A stretch of 64,000 bases of DNA from Luteithermobacter gelatinilyticus (GTDB lineage Bacteria > Pseudomonadota > Alphaproteobacteria > Sphingomonadales > Emcibacteraceae), in assembly GCF_005849285.1 (NCBI RefSeq), contig NZ_CP040517.1, positions 1,990,501 through 2,054,500 on the forward strand, in the 5' to 3' direction. The notes below the pieces were generated by a model. It was given only the letters and a program-made list of their open reading frames with translations, did not search any database and was not told the DNA's origin. The translations under genes and the position numbers were made by a program. Positions 8,927 to 18,174 of the stretch are shown here, one piece after another. Within the stretch, counting starts at the first letter, position 1; every line of letters starts with the position of its first letter.

Positions 8927-9277
8927 GAAGTTTCGGGCGTTTCCCGCAAACGTTGCTTCGTTAACCTGACAGGTTTCGGCATCTAAGGCAGCCTTCAGGA
9001 CGACGGAGCCCCTCCCTAACACAAATTTGCCAAACCCTTTCTGGCGGTTGTTTCGCCCGAGAAACTCTAACCAGAAAACTCAGGCAAAAACTCTGGCAAA
9101 AACTCTGGCCAGAAAATTCAGGAGAAAATTCAGGGCAGAAAACTCTGGTCGGGGAACTGTGCCCCGAACACATGAAACCTGACGGGGTAAGGGGAGCGGC
9201 CTGCCCGATGAGATGAGACGACACAAAACACAAATCCAACCCAAAAAATTTGAGCTAAAATCTGAGGAGGAATTCCA
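8927..9277. other. gene-less leader region of the TonB receptor gene
   Basis: This stretch contains imperfect tandem copies of ACTCTGGCAAAA/ACTCTGGCCAGAAAA (about 9063-9150) and ends in the strong ribosome-binding site GAGGAGG seven bases before the receptor ATG. I find no coding sequence. The repeat block sits in the presumed 5' untranslated region. Confidence 0.55.
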
Positions 9278-11986
9278 ATGACTCACACATTAAAAAAACA
9301 TCTTCTTCTCGCCACATCACTTAGCAGCCTGATGATAGGGGCAGTCGTTGCCCATGCCGACGAAGCCGCCGCTGACGCGGAGGCTTCTGAAGCGATGGCC
9401 ATGGATGAGGTTGTGGTAACCGGCAGCCGCATCAAGCGCAAGGATCTGACGGGCGTTGGCCCCGTGACGGTTTTGTCGCAGGAAATGATTAAAAGCACCG
9501 GCATCACCAATATGGAAACCCTGCTGCAACGCCTGCCGGCCTCGGCCGGGTTTGGTGGCAATCAGACGGCCGCCTACTGGGTCTCCAATGGCTGGGGCAC
9601 GCCCCAGGTGAACCTGCGCGGTCTCGGCATCAACCGTACGCTTGTGCTGCTCAACGGCCGGCGCATTGTGAACGGCGGCACCGGCGCCAACAGTTCTGTT
9701 GACCTGTCCATGATCCCCATGTCCATCGTCAGACAGATCGAAGTGCTAAAAGACGGAGCCTCGGCCATCTACGGCGCCGATGCCGTGGCCGGGGTGGTCA
9801 ACATTATTACCGACAGTGACTTTAACGGCCTGGAGGCCAGCGCCAAATTCGGCATCACCGAAAAGGGCGACGGCGAGGAATATCTCGCAGACCTGACCTG
9901 GGGGGTTTCCAATGATCGCGGTAATTTGGTCGCCAGCGTCAGCTATCAGGACAACAAACCCTCGCCGCTAGCAGACCGGGTGCCCTGTCCGCTGGCTGCC
10001 GACAGCCTCACAGAATGCAGTGGCAGTTCCAGCACCGCTGGCGGGCGTGCCGTCTATGTTGACGACAATGGCGACCTGGTGCGCATCAACTTCAACAATG
10101 ACCCCGGGCCGACCAGCTGGGCGCCCTATGATCCCGCCCTCCACAGCTATAACTACAACGTCAATTTCAATGCCGTAAACCCGATCAAACGGCTCTCCTT
10201 CAGCACCTTCGGCCATCTTGATCTGACCGATGACGTCAGGCTGTTCGGAGAATTGATGTTCACCAACCGCCGCTCGACTCAGCCGGCCTCCCCCAACACA
10301 ATAACAAATTTCAACATCGCCGCAGATCATCCCACCAACCCCACGGGGGAAGATCTTCTTGTGGAACGCCGGCGTCTGGTGGAGCTGGGAGAGCGCATCT
10401 TCCTGCAGGAAGTCAACACCTTCCGCGTTGTCGCGGGATTTGATGGCACTTTGGCCGACAACTGGGCGTGGGACGCGGCGTTTAACTGGGGCCGCAACAC
10501 CGGCACCGATACGATCACCAATGTGGTCAACCTGGACCGGTTCAACGAAACCATTGACCCGGATATTTGCGGCACAGGCGGCATTCCCTGTGGCAATTAT
10601 CTGGGGGTCGGCAATGTCAGCGACGAGGTTCTCGATTATCTGCCTTTTGACATGACCGATACCGGCGGCAACGAACAACTGAGCTTTACCGCCAATATTT
10701 CAGGTGAACTATTCACCCTGCCGGCCGGCAGTGTTGGTTTCGCGACCGGGGTTGAATACCGGGAGGATAAGGGCTGGCGTAATCCGGACGCCCTGAAAGT
10801 TCTGGGTATTGCCAATTCCAATGCGGAAGAGCCCATTTCCGGCAAGACCAAAGCAAAAGAGGCTTATGCGGAACTCAGCGTGCCTCTGCTCAATAACGCG
10901 CCTTTTGCAAAAGAGCTGACCGTCGATTTTGCCGTCCGTTATTCAGACTACGACCGGTTTGACGCGGACACCAACTATAAAGTCGGTGTCAACTGGCAGA
11001 TCATTGATCAGTTCAAACTGCGCGGCACCTACGCCACCGCCTTCCGGATCCCCAATGTGCCGGAACTGTTCGGTGGCGTCTCTGAGGGCAATCTAACCAC
11101 CACGGATCCGTGCAGCGGCTGGAGCAATCTTGACCCCAATTCCAACATTTACAAAAACTGTCAGGCCATGGGGGTCCCCGTAGGATACACCCAGCTTGGC
11201 AACACGATTCTCACGGATCGGGGGGGCAATCCCAACCTAGACCCTGAAAATGCCCGCTCCATCACTATCGGGGCCGTCTGGCAGCCGCCGTTCATCGAAG
11301 GACTGTCCATCACGGTGGATTATTTTGACATCAAGATCACGGACGCCATAACTGAACCGTCCGGCTCAGTGAAACTGGCCGAATGTTATAATTCGGATAA
11401 TCTGTCCCATGAGTTCTGCGGCCCTGAGCATCATCGCCGCAACCCGGTGACCGGAGTGGTTGATTTCCTCTCAGCCCAGAAAACCAACGCCGGGACCGAA
11501 CGCCTCAAAGGGGTTGATTTCGGCATGGTCTATAATTTTGAGGCCATGGAGCTCAACAACAGCCTGGACGTGCAGGTCAGTTACCTGGACACTTATGAAA
11601 GGATTGCCTTTGACGGCGCCGAACCGTTTGTGCTGGACGGCTTTATTGGCGCGGGCTTTGGCGGCTACCCCAAATGGCGGGGCAATGTCAACTTCACGAC
11701 GGCTGCGGACCATTGGTCGGCCACCTATTCGGTCCAGTATATCGGTGAAGGAGATGACTTTTTTGTCACCGAAGGCATCGGTTCGCATATGGACGCTGTG
11801 ACCTATCATAATATCCAAGGAACCTATATGATTACGGACAGCCTGCAACTGGCGTTGGGCATTGACAACCTGTGGAACAAAAAAGCGCCGCGGGTCGCCA
11901 GCTGGACCGACGGTAACACCGACACCATGACCTATGATCTGGCGGGCCGTCGCGGATATATCCGGTTAACGTTCCGGATGGAATAA
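9278..11986 (+). CDS. TonB-dependent outer-membrane receptor
   Basis: A 902-residue receptor with a signal peptide cleaved after AHA, then an acidic stretch and the TonB box/plug start MDEVVVTGSRIKRKDLTGVG. Plug motifs VNLRGLGINRTLVLLNGRRI and IEVLKDGASAIYGADAVAG are typical. The barrel contains FKLRGTYATAFRIPNVPELF and ends with the expected terminal strand. The start is fixed by GAGGAGG. Receptors of this subtype carry iron chelates, oligosaccharides or peptides. The next gene, 93 bp downstream on the same strand, encodes a PepSY-type reductase, so uptake of a metal chelate with reduction at the inner membrane is the most sensible reading. Confidence 0.93.
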   Translation: MTHTLKKHLLLATSLSSLMIGAVVAHADEAAADAEASEAMAMDEVVVTGSRIKRKDLTGVGPVTVLSQEMIKSTGITNMETLLQRLPASAGFGGNQTAAYWVSNGWGTPQVNLRGLGINRTLVLLNGRRIVNGGTGANSSVDLSMIPMSIVRQIEVLKDGASAIYGADAVAGVVNIITDSDFNGLEASAKFGITEKGDGEEYLADLTWGVSNDRGNLVASVSYQDNKPSPLADRVPCPLAADSLTECSGSSSTAGGRAVYVDDNGDLVRINFNNDPGPTSWAPYDPALHSYNYNVNFNAVNPIKRLSFSTFGHLDLTDDVRLFGELMFTNRRSTQPASPNTITNFNIAADHPTNPTGEDLLVERRRLVELGERIFLQEVNTFRVVAGFDGTLADNWAWDAAFNWGRNTGTDTITNVVNLDRFNETIDPDICGTGGIPCGNYLGVGNVSDEVLDYLPFDMTDTGGNEQLSFTANISGELFTLPAGSVGFATGVEYREDKGWRNPDALKVLGIANSNAEEPISGKTKAKEAYAELSVPLLNNAPFAKELTVDFAVRYSDYDRFDADTNYKVGVNWQIIDQFKLRGTYATAFRIPNVPELFGGVSEGNLTTTDPCSGWSNLDPNSNIYKNCQAMGVPVGYTQLGNTILTDRGGNPNLDPENARSITIGAVWQPPFIEGLSITVDYFDIKITDAITEPSGSVKLAECYNSDNLSHEFCGPEHHRRNPVTGVVDFLSAQKTNAGTERLKGVDFGMVYNFEAMELNNSLDVQVSYLDTYERIAFDGAEPFVLDGFIGAGFGGYPKWRGNVNFTTAADHWSATYSVQYIGEGDDFFVTEGIGSHMDAVTYHNIQGTYMITDSLQLALGIDNLWNKKAPRVASWTDGNTDTMTYDLAGRRGYIRLTFRME

Positions 11987-11994
11987 TCCTAAAT

Positions 11995-12029
11995 CGGGCT
12001 GCGGCACTCATAGGCAAAGCCGCAGCCCG
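11995..12029 (+). terminator. intercistronic stem-loop after the TonB receptor gene
   Basis: A perfect 11-bp stem (CGGGCTGCGGC with GCCGCAGCCCG) and a 13-base loop lie 9 bp after the receptor stop codon. There is no T-run behind it, so it may stabilise the receptor mRNA or reduce read-through into the reductase gene rather than end transcription outright. Confidence 0.55.
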
Positions 12030-12079
12030 TCATTCTGAGAACGCTTTTTGGAACAAACATATTTCAGGGTAATTTTATA

Positions 12080-14605
12080 ATGAGGGCCTCCTTTATTTCG
12101 CGGAAACTTCATAAGTGGCTGTTTCTTCTCATCGGGCTGCAAATGGTCTTGTGGGCCGTAAGCGGCTTTTACATGGTCAGCATTTCCATCGACTATATCC
12201 ACGGCGATCATTTAATCCGGCCTGAGCCCTCCTCCCGCCCGGACGGGACCGCTTATGTCGTGGACATCAAGGAGGTTCTCTCTACCTACCCGACAGCCAC
12301 CCACATCGAAACCGGCAGTCTTCTGGAGCAGCCGGTTTATGAAGTCAGCACCCCCGAAGGCGCGCATCTGATTGATGCCCAAAGCGGCGCTGTACTTTCG
12401 CCGCTGCCCCGGCAGACCATAGAAAAAATTGCCCAGAACCTATATGCCGGCCCCGGCCCGATCCGTTCCGTCAGACTGCTGACGGACAATCCGCCTTCGG
12501 AAATCCAGTCCCGGCCCCTGCCCCTATGGCAGGTGAATTTCGACGACCCGGCCTCGCCGACACTATATCTTTCTCCAATCACCGGAGAACTCGTGACCAA
12601 ACGCCATGATTTCTGGCGGGCTTTCGATTTTCTCTGGATGTTTCATATCATGGATTATGAAAACCGCTCGGATGTGAACAACTGGCTATTGCGATTTTCT
12701 GCTACGGTGGTCTCTTTCGCGACCCTTTCGGGGCTATGGCTGTTATTTTATAGCTTCAATCACCGAAAAACACGCACCCCCTCCCAGTTGACCGGAACAG
12801 AAGAGGCTTCAGCCCCTGTCGCCGGATCCGGCAATCTGTTCCGCTCCCTCCATAAATGGCTGGGATTGATTATCGGCCTGCAGGTGAGCATCTGGGCCAT
12901 CAGTGGCCTGGTCATGGGAATCCTGCCGCATGATACGGTACAAGGCCATGATAGGGCTGAACACCATACCGCCACTCCCCTTCTGTCCGATATCACCCCC
13001 GCAGAGATCAGGGAAATTTCCACCATTGCCTCCCCGACCCATGTTGAGACATTTGCCCTGCGTCGCCTGGATCAGCGTCTGGTTTATGAAATCCGGAATC
13101 AAAACGGTATCCATCTTTATGACGCCCGCACAGGCAAACGGATAACGATCGGCGAAACGCTGGGCCGGACCCTGGCCGATCGGGATTATGCCGGTACAGC
13201 ACCGATTGTGGCTGCTGAATTTGTACAGATGCCCACCCATGAAACCCGGCGTCATACAGGCCCGGCATGGAAGGTAACCTATGACGATTCCAGGGACACC
13301 ACATTGTATATTTCTGCCGAAACAGGAGATGTTATTGCCCGACGCAATGATGTCTGGCGGGTTTTTGACGTTTTCTGGATGCTCCACATGATGGATTATA
13401 CCCGGCAAGATAACTTCAACAGCTTCTGGATCATTACCGTCGCCTTTTTTGGTCTGTGGTTGTCCATCACTGGCGTGATCCTGCTGTTCCAGTCATTCAG
13501 TAAAGCAGAGTTCAGAGCCGCTCTCGCCAGACTGACCCCCGGCACCTCCCGCCGAAGCCTCACCATCTATGACAGCGACGGCGGGCATAAAACCAACATA
13601 ACCACTCCTTTCGGCCTGTCTGTTTATGACAGTCTGGCTTATGCGGGTATCAGCCTGCCTTCCAGCTGCGGCGGCGGTGGCAGCTGTGGCCTGTGCCGGG
13701 TGAAATTCACGGAAACGCCGCCCCCGGCGCTGACCCCGGACCGGCACCATTTTTCCCGCCGGGAACTGGACGAGGGATACAGGCTGTCCTGTCAGCACCG
13801 TCTGATGGAGGATCTCAGCGTTATCGTACCGAAAGACGCTTTTGAGTCCAAATCCTATACCGCGGAAGTGGCGTCCAACCGCCCCCTAAGCCCGACAATC
13901 CGGGAAATCAGGCTCAAACTGAAAACGGCGGATGATTTTTCATACCGCGCCGGCAGTTATATGTTGGTGGATATTCCAACACCAGACGGCCCCCCCCTGC
14001 AACGGGCTTATTCCATGGCCACATCCTGTATGGACCATCCAGGAGAAATTGTTTTCAATGTCCGATACATGCCCGCCCCCGAAAATGTCCCAGGAATCCC
14101 GGCAGGGCTCGGGTCAAGCTATATGTGCGCCCTCAAAGCCGGGGATATCGTCCGCCTTTCGGGTCCCTTCGGTGACTTTGCGGCGCGTAACAGCGATCAT
14201 GAAATGGTTTTTATCGGTGGCGGAGCCGGAATGGCCCCACTGCGCGCCATCATCCGGGATCAGCTTCTGTATCAGAAAACGTCCCGCAAGATCAGTTTCT
14301 GGTACGGGGCACGAAATGCCGCCGACATTCTTTATCAGGAAGAGTTTGAGAATCTGGCGGCACAGCACGATAATATGGAGTTTCATGTGGGCCTTTCAGC
14401 GCCCCTTGAAACTGACAACTGGCAGGGAGCGACCGGAAACATTCATGAAATTGTCCTGAAAAACTATCTGTCGTCTCACCCTGATTTGGGCAACATTGAA
14501 TTTTACCTGTGCGGACCACCGGCTATGCTGGCGGCAACAAGAAAGATGTTGCGGGATCTGGGCATAAAAGAGGAAAAAATCGCCTTTGACGACTTTGGTA
14601 TATAA
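12080..14605 (+). CDS. double PepSY-domain membrane reductase fused to NqrF-like ferredoxin/FAD/NAD module
   Basis: An 841-residue fusion. Two tandem PepSY membrane units occupy about residues 1-230 and 250-475; each starts with a similar helix (SRKLHKWLFLLIGLQMVLWA and FRSLHKWLGLIIGLQVSIWA) and ends at a WMFHIMDYE/WMLHMMDYT motif. Residues about 490-585 are a 2Fe-2S ferredoxin domain with C-x5-C-x2-C (CGGGGSCGLC near 530) and a later Cys in RLSCQHR. The rest is a flavoprotein reductase like subunit F of Na+-NQR: RAYSMAT for FAD and GGGAGMAPLRAII for NAD(P)H. It should move electrons from NADH to the periplasmic side, probably to a metal chelate brought in by the neighbouring receptor. It could instead serve a periplasmic redox partner. 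Confidence 0.88.
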   Translation: MRASFISRKLHKWLFLLIGLQMVLWAVSGFYMVSISIDYIHGDHLIRPEPSSRPDGTAYVVDIKEVLSTYPTATHIETGSLLEQPVYEVSTPEGAHLIDAQSGAVLSPLPRQTIEKIAQNLYAGPGPIRSVRLLTDNPPSEIQSRPLPLWQVNFDDPASPTLYLSPITGELVTKRHDFWRAFDFLWMFHIMDYENRSDVNNWLLRFSATVVSFATLSGLWLLFYSFNHRKTRTPSQLTGTEEASAPVAGSGNLFRSLHKWLGLIIGLQVSIWAISGLVMGILPHDTVQGHDRAEHHTATPLLSDITPAEIREISTIASPTHVETFALRRLDQRLVYEIRNQNGIHLYDARTGKRITIGETLGRTLADRDYAGTAPIVAAEFVQMPTHETRRHTGPAWKVTYDDSRDTTLYISAETGDVIARRNDVWRVFDVFWMLHMMDYTRQDNFNSFWIITVAFFGLWLSITGVILLFQSFSKAEFRAALARLTPGTSRRSLTIYDSDGGHKTNITTPFGLSVYDSLAYAGISLPSSCGGGGSCGLCRVKFTETPPPALTPDRHHFSRRELDEGYRLSCQHRLMEDLSVIVPKDAFESKSYTAEVASNRPLSPTIREIRLKLKTADDFSYRAGSYMLVDIPTPDGPPLQRAYSMATSCMDHPGEIVFNVRYMPAPENVPGIPAGLGSSYMCALKAGDIVRLSGPFGDFAARNSDHEMVFIGGGAGMAPLRAIIRDQLLYQKTSRKISFWYGARNAADILYQEEFENLAAQHDNMEFHVGLSAPLETDNWQGATGNIHEIVLKNYLSSHPDLGNIEFYLCGPPAMLAATRKMLRDLGIKEEKIAFDDFGI

Positions 14606-14724
14606 TAGTTGCAAGGGATATCCTGACTTTTTCCGTATCATGTCGCAATGAAGGTCCAGATGACTCCCAGATGACTCTATGACCTAAAAAAGACAGAAAC
14701 CTAAAAAAGACGGGGAATTGCGGC

Positions 14725-16074
14725 ATGAAAAGCGACTATAAAGAAAACAGCATAACATTAACCGGTGCCGTCTCCATGGGCACCGGTGTAATGATCGGGG
14801 CAGGCATTTTTGCCCTCACCGGGCAAGTAGCAGAATTGGCCGGCAGCCTCTTCCCTCTGGCTTTTATCGTTGCCGCGATCCTGGCGGCGTTCAGCGCCTA
14901 TTCTTATATTAAACTCTCAAGGGCCTATCCTTCGGCTGGCGGCATCGCCATGTATCTGAAAAAAGCCTATGGGCGGGGCACCATGACGGGAGCTTGCGCC
15001 CTGCTCATGGCCTTCTCCATGATCATTAATGAAAGCCTGGTGGCGCGTACTTTCGGAACCTATACCCTACAGCTGTTCACTATCGACCAGAGCAGCTTTC
15101 TGGTTCCCGTCCTCGGGGTCGGCCTGCTTGCCTTTGCTTATGTGATCAATATTTCCGGCAACCGTTCTGTCGGCATATTCTCCTTCCTCATGGCATTTCT
15201 TAAAATTGTCGGCATACTGGTCTTTGCCATTGCCGGCCTCTGGATTGCAGATAGCTTTATTAAACCGGCCCCCATGCCCGAAACAGGCGGATCATGGGAA
15301 GGTTTTCTGGCCGCGCTGGCGTTGGCCATCCTGGCCTATAAGGGGTTTACCACCATTACCAACAGTGGTTCAGAAGTTATCGACCCTCACCGGAACATCG
15401 GACGGGCAATTATTATTTCCATCATCATATGTGCGATCATTTATCTGCTTGTAGCGCTAGCCATCGGCGCCAACCTGTCATTGCCCGAAATTATTGCGGC
15501 CAAAGACTTCGCCCTGGCGGAAGCCGCCCGCCCCGCCTTGGGGAACTATGGCCTGTGGTTTACCGTGGCCCTAGCCATTATCGCCACTGCATCTGGCGTC
15601 ATTGCCAGTGTTTTTGCAGTCTCACGCATGCTGACCATGCTAACTGAAATGAAAATGATCCCCCATCGTCATTTTGGCATGGGCGGCCGCCTGCAGCATC
15701 ACCTACTTGTCTATACCATTGTTCTGGCCATGCTGCTGACCATCTTTTTCGACCTTAGCCGGATTGCAGCCCTGGGCGCCATATTCTATCTGATTATGGA
15801 CATGGCTATTCATTGGGGCGTATTACGACATCTACGCCGCGACGTTGCGGCCAATCCCTTTATTCTCGTAGCCGCCATTATCCTCGACCTTCTGGTCCTG
15901 ATTGCTTTTCTGAAGATCAAGGCCGAAACGGACAGCCTGATCTTTTTCATGGCACTTGGAATACTGGTGGCAATATTCGCTGGAGAACGATATTTCCTCC
16001 AGAAAACTTCTCAAAAAACCTCCCAACAAACTTCTGGGACTAGGGAGGAAGAAACTCCACATCACCATCATTGA
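14725..16074 (+). CDS. APC-family amino acid permease
   Basis: A 449-residue integral membrane protein with about 12 hydrophobic segments. The first contains the APC consensus GTGVMIGAGIFALTGQVAELAG, and the middle has KGFTTITNSGSEVIDP, corresponding to the conserved F-x-F/G-E region of the family. It should import amino acids or polyamines by proton symport; the substrate is unknown. The tail ends in KTSQKTSQQTSG and then four histidines, an odd hydrophilic end that contains a short tandem repeat. The leader (14606-14724) also holds two direct duplications, CCAGATGACT and CCTAAAAAAGAC. It converges with the minus-strand Rieske gene. Confidence 0.88.
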   Translation: MKSDYKENSITLTGAVSMGTGVMIGAGIFALTGQVAELAGSLFPLAFIVAAILAAFSAYSYIKLSRAYPSAGGIAMYLKKAYGRGTMTGACALLMAFSMIINESLVARTFGTYTLQLFTIDQSSFLVPVLGVGLLAFAYVINISGNRSVGIFSFLMAFLKIVGILVFAIAGLWIADSFIKPAPMPETGGSWEGFLAALALAILAYKGFTTITNSGSEVIDPHRNIGRAIIISIIICAIIYLLVALAIGANLSLPEIIAAKDFALAEAARPALGNYGLWFTVALAIIATASGVIASVFAVSRMLTMLTEMKMIPHRHFGMGGRLQHHLLVYTIVLAMLLTIFFDLSRIAALGAIFYLIMDMAIHWGVLRHLRRDVAANPFILVAAIILDLLVLIAFLKIKAETDSLIFFMALGILVAIFAGERYFLQKTSQKTSQQTSGTREEETPHHHH

Positions 16075-16156
16075 CCGGCAGCTGGAAGCAAATCGGGGCC
16101 ATACCGGTTCCCGCATCTCCCGAGGTTGAGAATGCTCAACTTCTGAAGGCGAAACC

Positions 16157-16690
16157 CTATCCGATACGGATATAGCTGTCCGTCAGAAATGCGTACGGGG
16201 GAATATCCAGATTACGGGGGGCGGGTCCTTTCCGGATCCGGCCTGACATGTCATAATGTGATCCGTGACAAGGACAGAACCATCCCCCATATTCGCCTTT
16301 TGGATCGCCGGGTTTCTGCCCCAGCGGAATACATCCCAAATGGGTACAAACCCCGATCATCACCAGCCATTCGTCGTATCCCGGCTTGATCCTTTGTACG
16401 TCCGTCTCCGGATCCCTTAATTCTGAAATATCTACGGCACGGGCATGGGCAATTTCTTCAGGCGTCCGGCGGCGAATGAAGACCGGCCGCCCCCGCCATT
16501 TCACCGTGATGGCCTGTCCGACTTCGATAGGAGACAGATCCACCTCGACAGTCGAGAGGGCCAGAACATCAGCCGACGGATTCATGCTGTCAATTAAAGG
16601 CCAAAGCGATATCACACTGCCGGTCGCAGCAAAGACGCCTGAGGCCACATATAAAAAGTTACGGCGATGAACTTCTTTTTTCCTATCCAA
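16157..16690 (-). CDS. petA: Rieske iron-sulfur protein (bc1-type), without cytochrome b/c1 genes
   Basis: A 177-residue protein with a twin-arginine start ([17 protein letters not shown]) that also acts as the membrane anchor. The 2Fe-2S ligands are seen in [11 protein letters not shown] and [20 protein letters not shown], which are the two box motifs of ubiquinol-cytochrome c reductase Rieske subunits; [12 protein letters not shown] is also typical. Genes for cytochrome b and cytochrome c1 normally follow, but none is present here. This is probably a second copy of the subunit, placed among small cytochromes and metal-stress genes. Whether it joins the bc1 complex or a separate electron path is unknown. 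Confidence 0.9.
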   Translation of the reverse strand: MDRKKEVHRRNFLYVASGVFAATGSVISLWPLIDSMNPSADVLALSTVEVDLSPIEVGQAITVKWRGRPVFIRRRTPEEIAHARAVDISELRDPETDVQRIKPGYDEWLVMIGVCTHLGCIPLGQKPGDPKGEYGGWFCPCHGSHYDMSGRIRKGPAPRNLDIPPYAFLTDSYIRIG

Positions 16691-16761
16691 GGCAACCTCC
16701 TGGGATTCGTATCAATCTCCTCACAGCTCACTTCAGGGCGCAAACTCGCAAACTCGCAAAC

Positions 16762-17328
16762 TCAATGACTATGATCCCCATCCTGGTGGGAATCGTCATG
16801 TTCACGCTCCTGTGCAGGGGTGACGGGATGTTCATGATTTTCGCCGGCCTCTCCATGGTGATGATCATGACCTTCTCCCCCGCTTTCCGGCAGGGACATG
16901 ACTCCAATGCCGTGGCGATACACCACTTCACCCCCTTTATACCCCGTCACGCTCAAAAGACCCGTCGCTACCACCAGCGCGACCAAAAACAGGTCATGCA
17001 CCTTTTTATCGCGATACAGCACCACTGACCAGAGCACCAGCCCCCAGAAAACAACCGCGGTGGTAAGGCCCCAGTTCCGGTGATCCGTCATCGCCAGATG
17101 CGATGGGCCATCATGAGCCACGGTATTATAGGCATAATATCCTGCCGCCACAGTGACAAACGTGATCAACCCCGCTGTCCACAAATTGATATATGCGGCT
17201 ATCGTTATCTTTTCCGCCCATATTTTTGACGGAAAAAACCGGCCAATCAGAAACAAAAGCGTAGCAACACTATATAACGCGATGGTGAAATGTACAAAGA
17301 CCGGATGCCAGTTCGGTATGATTTCCAT
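16762..17328 (-). CDS. DUF2231 membrane protein with His-rich tail
   Basis: A 188-residue protein that starts with PNWHPVFVHFTIALYSVATL, the hallmark of DUF2231, and has four hydrophobic segments. The C-terminal 35 residues are very rich in His, Asp and Glu (GHDHHHGEAGENHEH and later HDDSHQDGDHSH) and may bind metal in the periplasm or cytosol. Family members often occur beside cytochromes and metal-resistance genes. Just downstream, the sequence CAAACTCG is repeated three times at 16741-16763. It is separated from the cytochrome genes upstream by a terminator and so probably has its own promoter. Confidence 0.82.
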   Translation of the reverse strand: MEIIPNWHPVFVHFTIALYSVATLLFLIGRFFPSKIWAEKITIAAYINLWTAGLITFVTVAAGYYAYNTVAHDGPSHLAMTDHRNWGLTTAVVFWGLVLWSVVLYRDKKVHDLFLVALVVATGLLSVTGYKGGEVVYRHGIGVMSLPESGGEGHDHHHGEAGENHEHPVTPAQEREHDDSHQDGDHSH

Positions 17329-17441
17329 AAGCGTACTCCCTTATTTTTCTTAAGCCCAACAGGTAATACGGAAAAAACCGGTTTATCCCTTGGATCGAAA
17401 TGCGCCGTTTTCTCCGGTGAATTCGCCATTATTCCCTTCCC

Positions 17442-17479
17442 CAAAAAAAGGCGGTCTCCCCGACAGGGGGACCGCCTGA
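17442..17479 (-). terminator. Rho-independent terminator of the cytochrome operon
   Basis: Stem AGGCGGTC-T-CCCC with GGGGGACCGCCT (one bulged base) and loop GACA. On the minus strand it is followed by a run of seven U (AAAAAAA at 17443-17449 in the plus strand). It lies 26 bp after the stop of the cytochrome gene at 17505. Confidence 0.8.
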
Positions 17480-17504
17480 GATGCGGAACATCAAATAGTT
17501 TTTC

Positions 17505-17864
17505 CTATTTCTGGAAGGTCTTTCTCAGATAGGCAATCACATCTTTGACATCCTGCTGCGTCAGGTCCGGATTACCGCCCAGGGCCGGCATTTCCATCAC
17601 AGCCCCTGGACTGATAAACCCATTGGTCACATTCCGGATCAAAATCTCATCCGATTTGGAAAGAGGCCCATCCTTCGAGGTAAAATCGGGCACACCGGGG
17701 ATTTCACCTTTTCCGTTTTCCCCATGACAAGCGACACAGGTTTCGCCATAAACCTCGGCCCCATTCTGAAGATCCAGACCGGCGGCAACAGAATTACCAA
17801 CAAGTAACATGCCCCCCAGGAAAACGACGACCCCTGTCTTTTGAAACGGCAAGACCGTCATCAT
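17505..17864 (-). CDS. secreted class I cytochrome c
   Basis: A 119-residue protein with an N-terminal signal peptide (ends near NSVAAG) and one haem-binding motif CVACH (C43, C46, H47). The distal methionine is probably in GAVMEMPALGGNPDLTQQDV, followed by the C-terminal helix VIAYLRKTF. It is a small periplasmic electron carrier. Its ATG overlaps the stop of the upstream cytochrome gene (ATGA at 17861-17864), so the pair is coupled. Confidence 0.88.
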   Translation of the reverse strand: MMTVLPFQKTGVVVFLGGMLLVGNSVAAGLDLQNGAEVYGETCVACHGENGKGEIPGVPDFTSKDGPLSKSDEILIRNVTNGFISPGAVMEMPALGGNPDLTQQDVKDVIAYLRKTFQK

Positions 17865-18154
17865 TTCTGTTCTCCTTTGACGTTATTGCTGGACTGAAGA
17901 AACAGGATGATGTCCCGGACCATATCTCCCGGAAGGTTGGCCCGCACCCGCATATGCGTCGCAGAAACCTCCCATTCCTCATCAGACAATTCCTTCGGGG
18001 CGCGGATATTGTGGCAACGCCCACAATTCTGAGCCCAGGCTTTGGCACCTCTGGCGAGACGTAACGGATCACTTTTCTCCGCGGCCTCCGCCACGGCTAT
18101 GGTGGAAAACAGTGTAATGAAACACACTGACACAAGTGTTTTGGGAATAGTCAT
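17861..18154 (-). CDS. small secreted c-type cytochrome
   Basis: A 97-residue product with a signal peptide (cleaved near AEAAEK) and a haem motif NCGRCHN (C44, C47, H48). The pattern WEVSATHMRVRANLPGDMVR and the final helix IILFLQSSNN recall the cytochrome-like proteins that accompany the next gene type in gram-negative electron-transfer clusters. It sits 20 bp downstream of the beta-barrel gene and overlaps the following cytochrome gene by four bases. A role in periplasmic electron transfer is the family expectation; the partner is not known. Confidence 0.8.
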   Translation of the reverse strand: MTIPKTLVSVCFITLFSTIAVAEAAEKSDPLRLARGAKAWAQNCGRCHNIRAPKELSDEEWEVSATHMRVRANLPGDMVRDIILFLQSSNNVKGEQK

Positions 18155-18174
18155 GATCTGCTCCTTTCCCGGCC

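Noticed and set aside
16050-16074. Four terminal histidines of the APC permease resemble an engineered tag
   Set aside because: The codons are natural (CAC/CAT mix) and follow a low-complexity native tail; nothing else suggests vector sequence.
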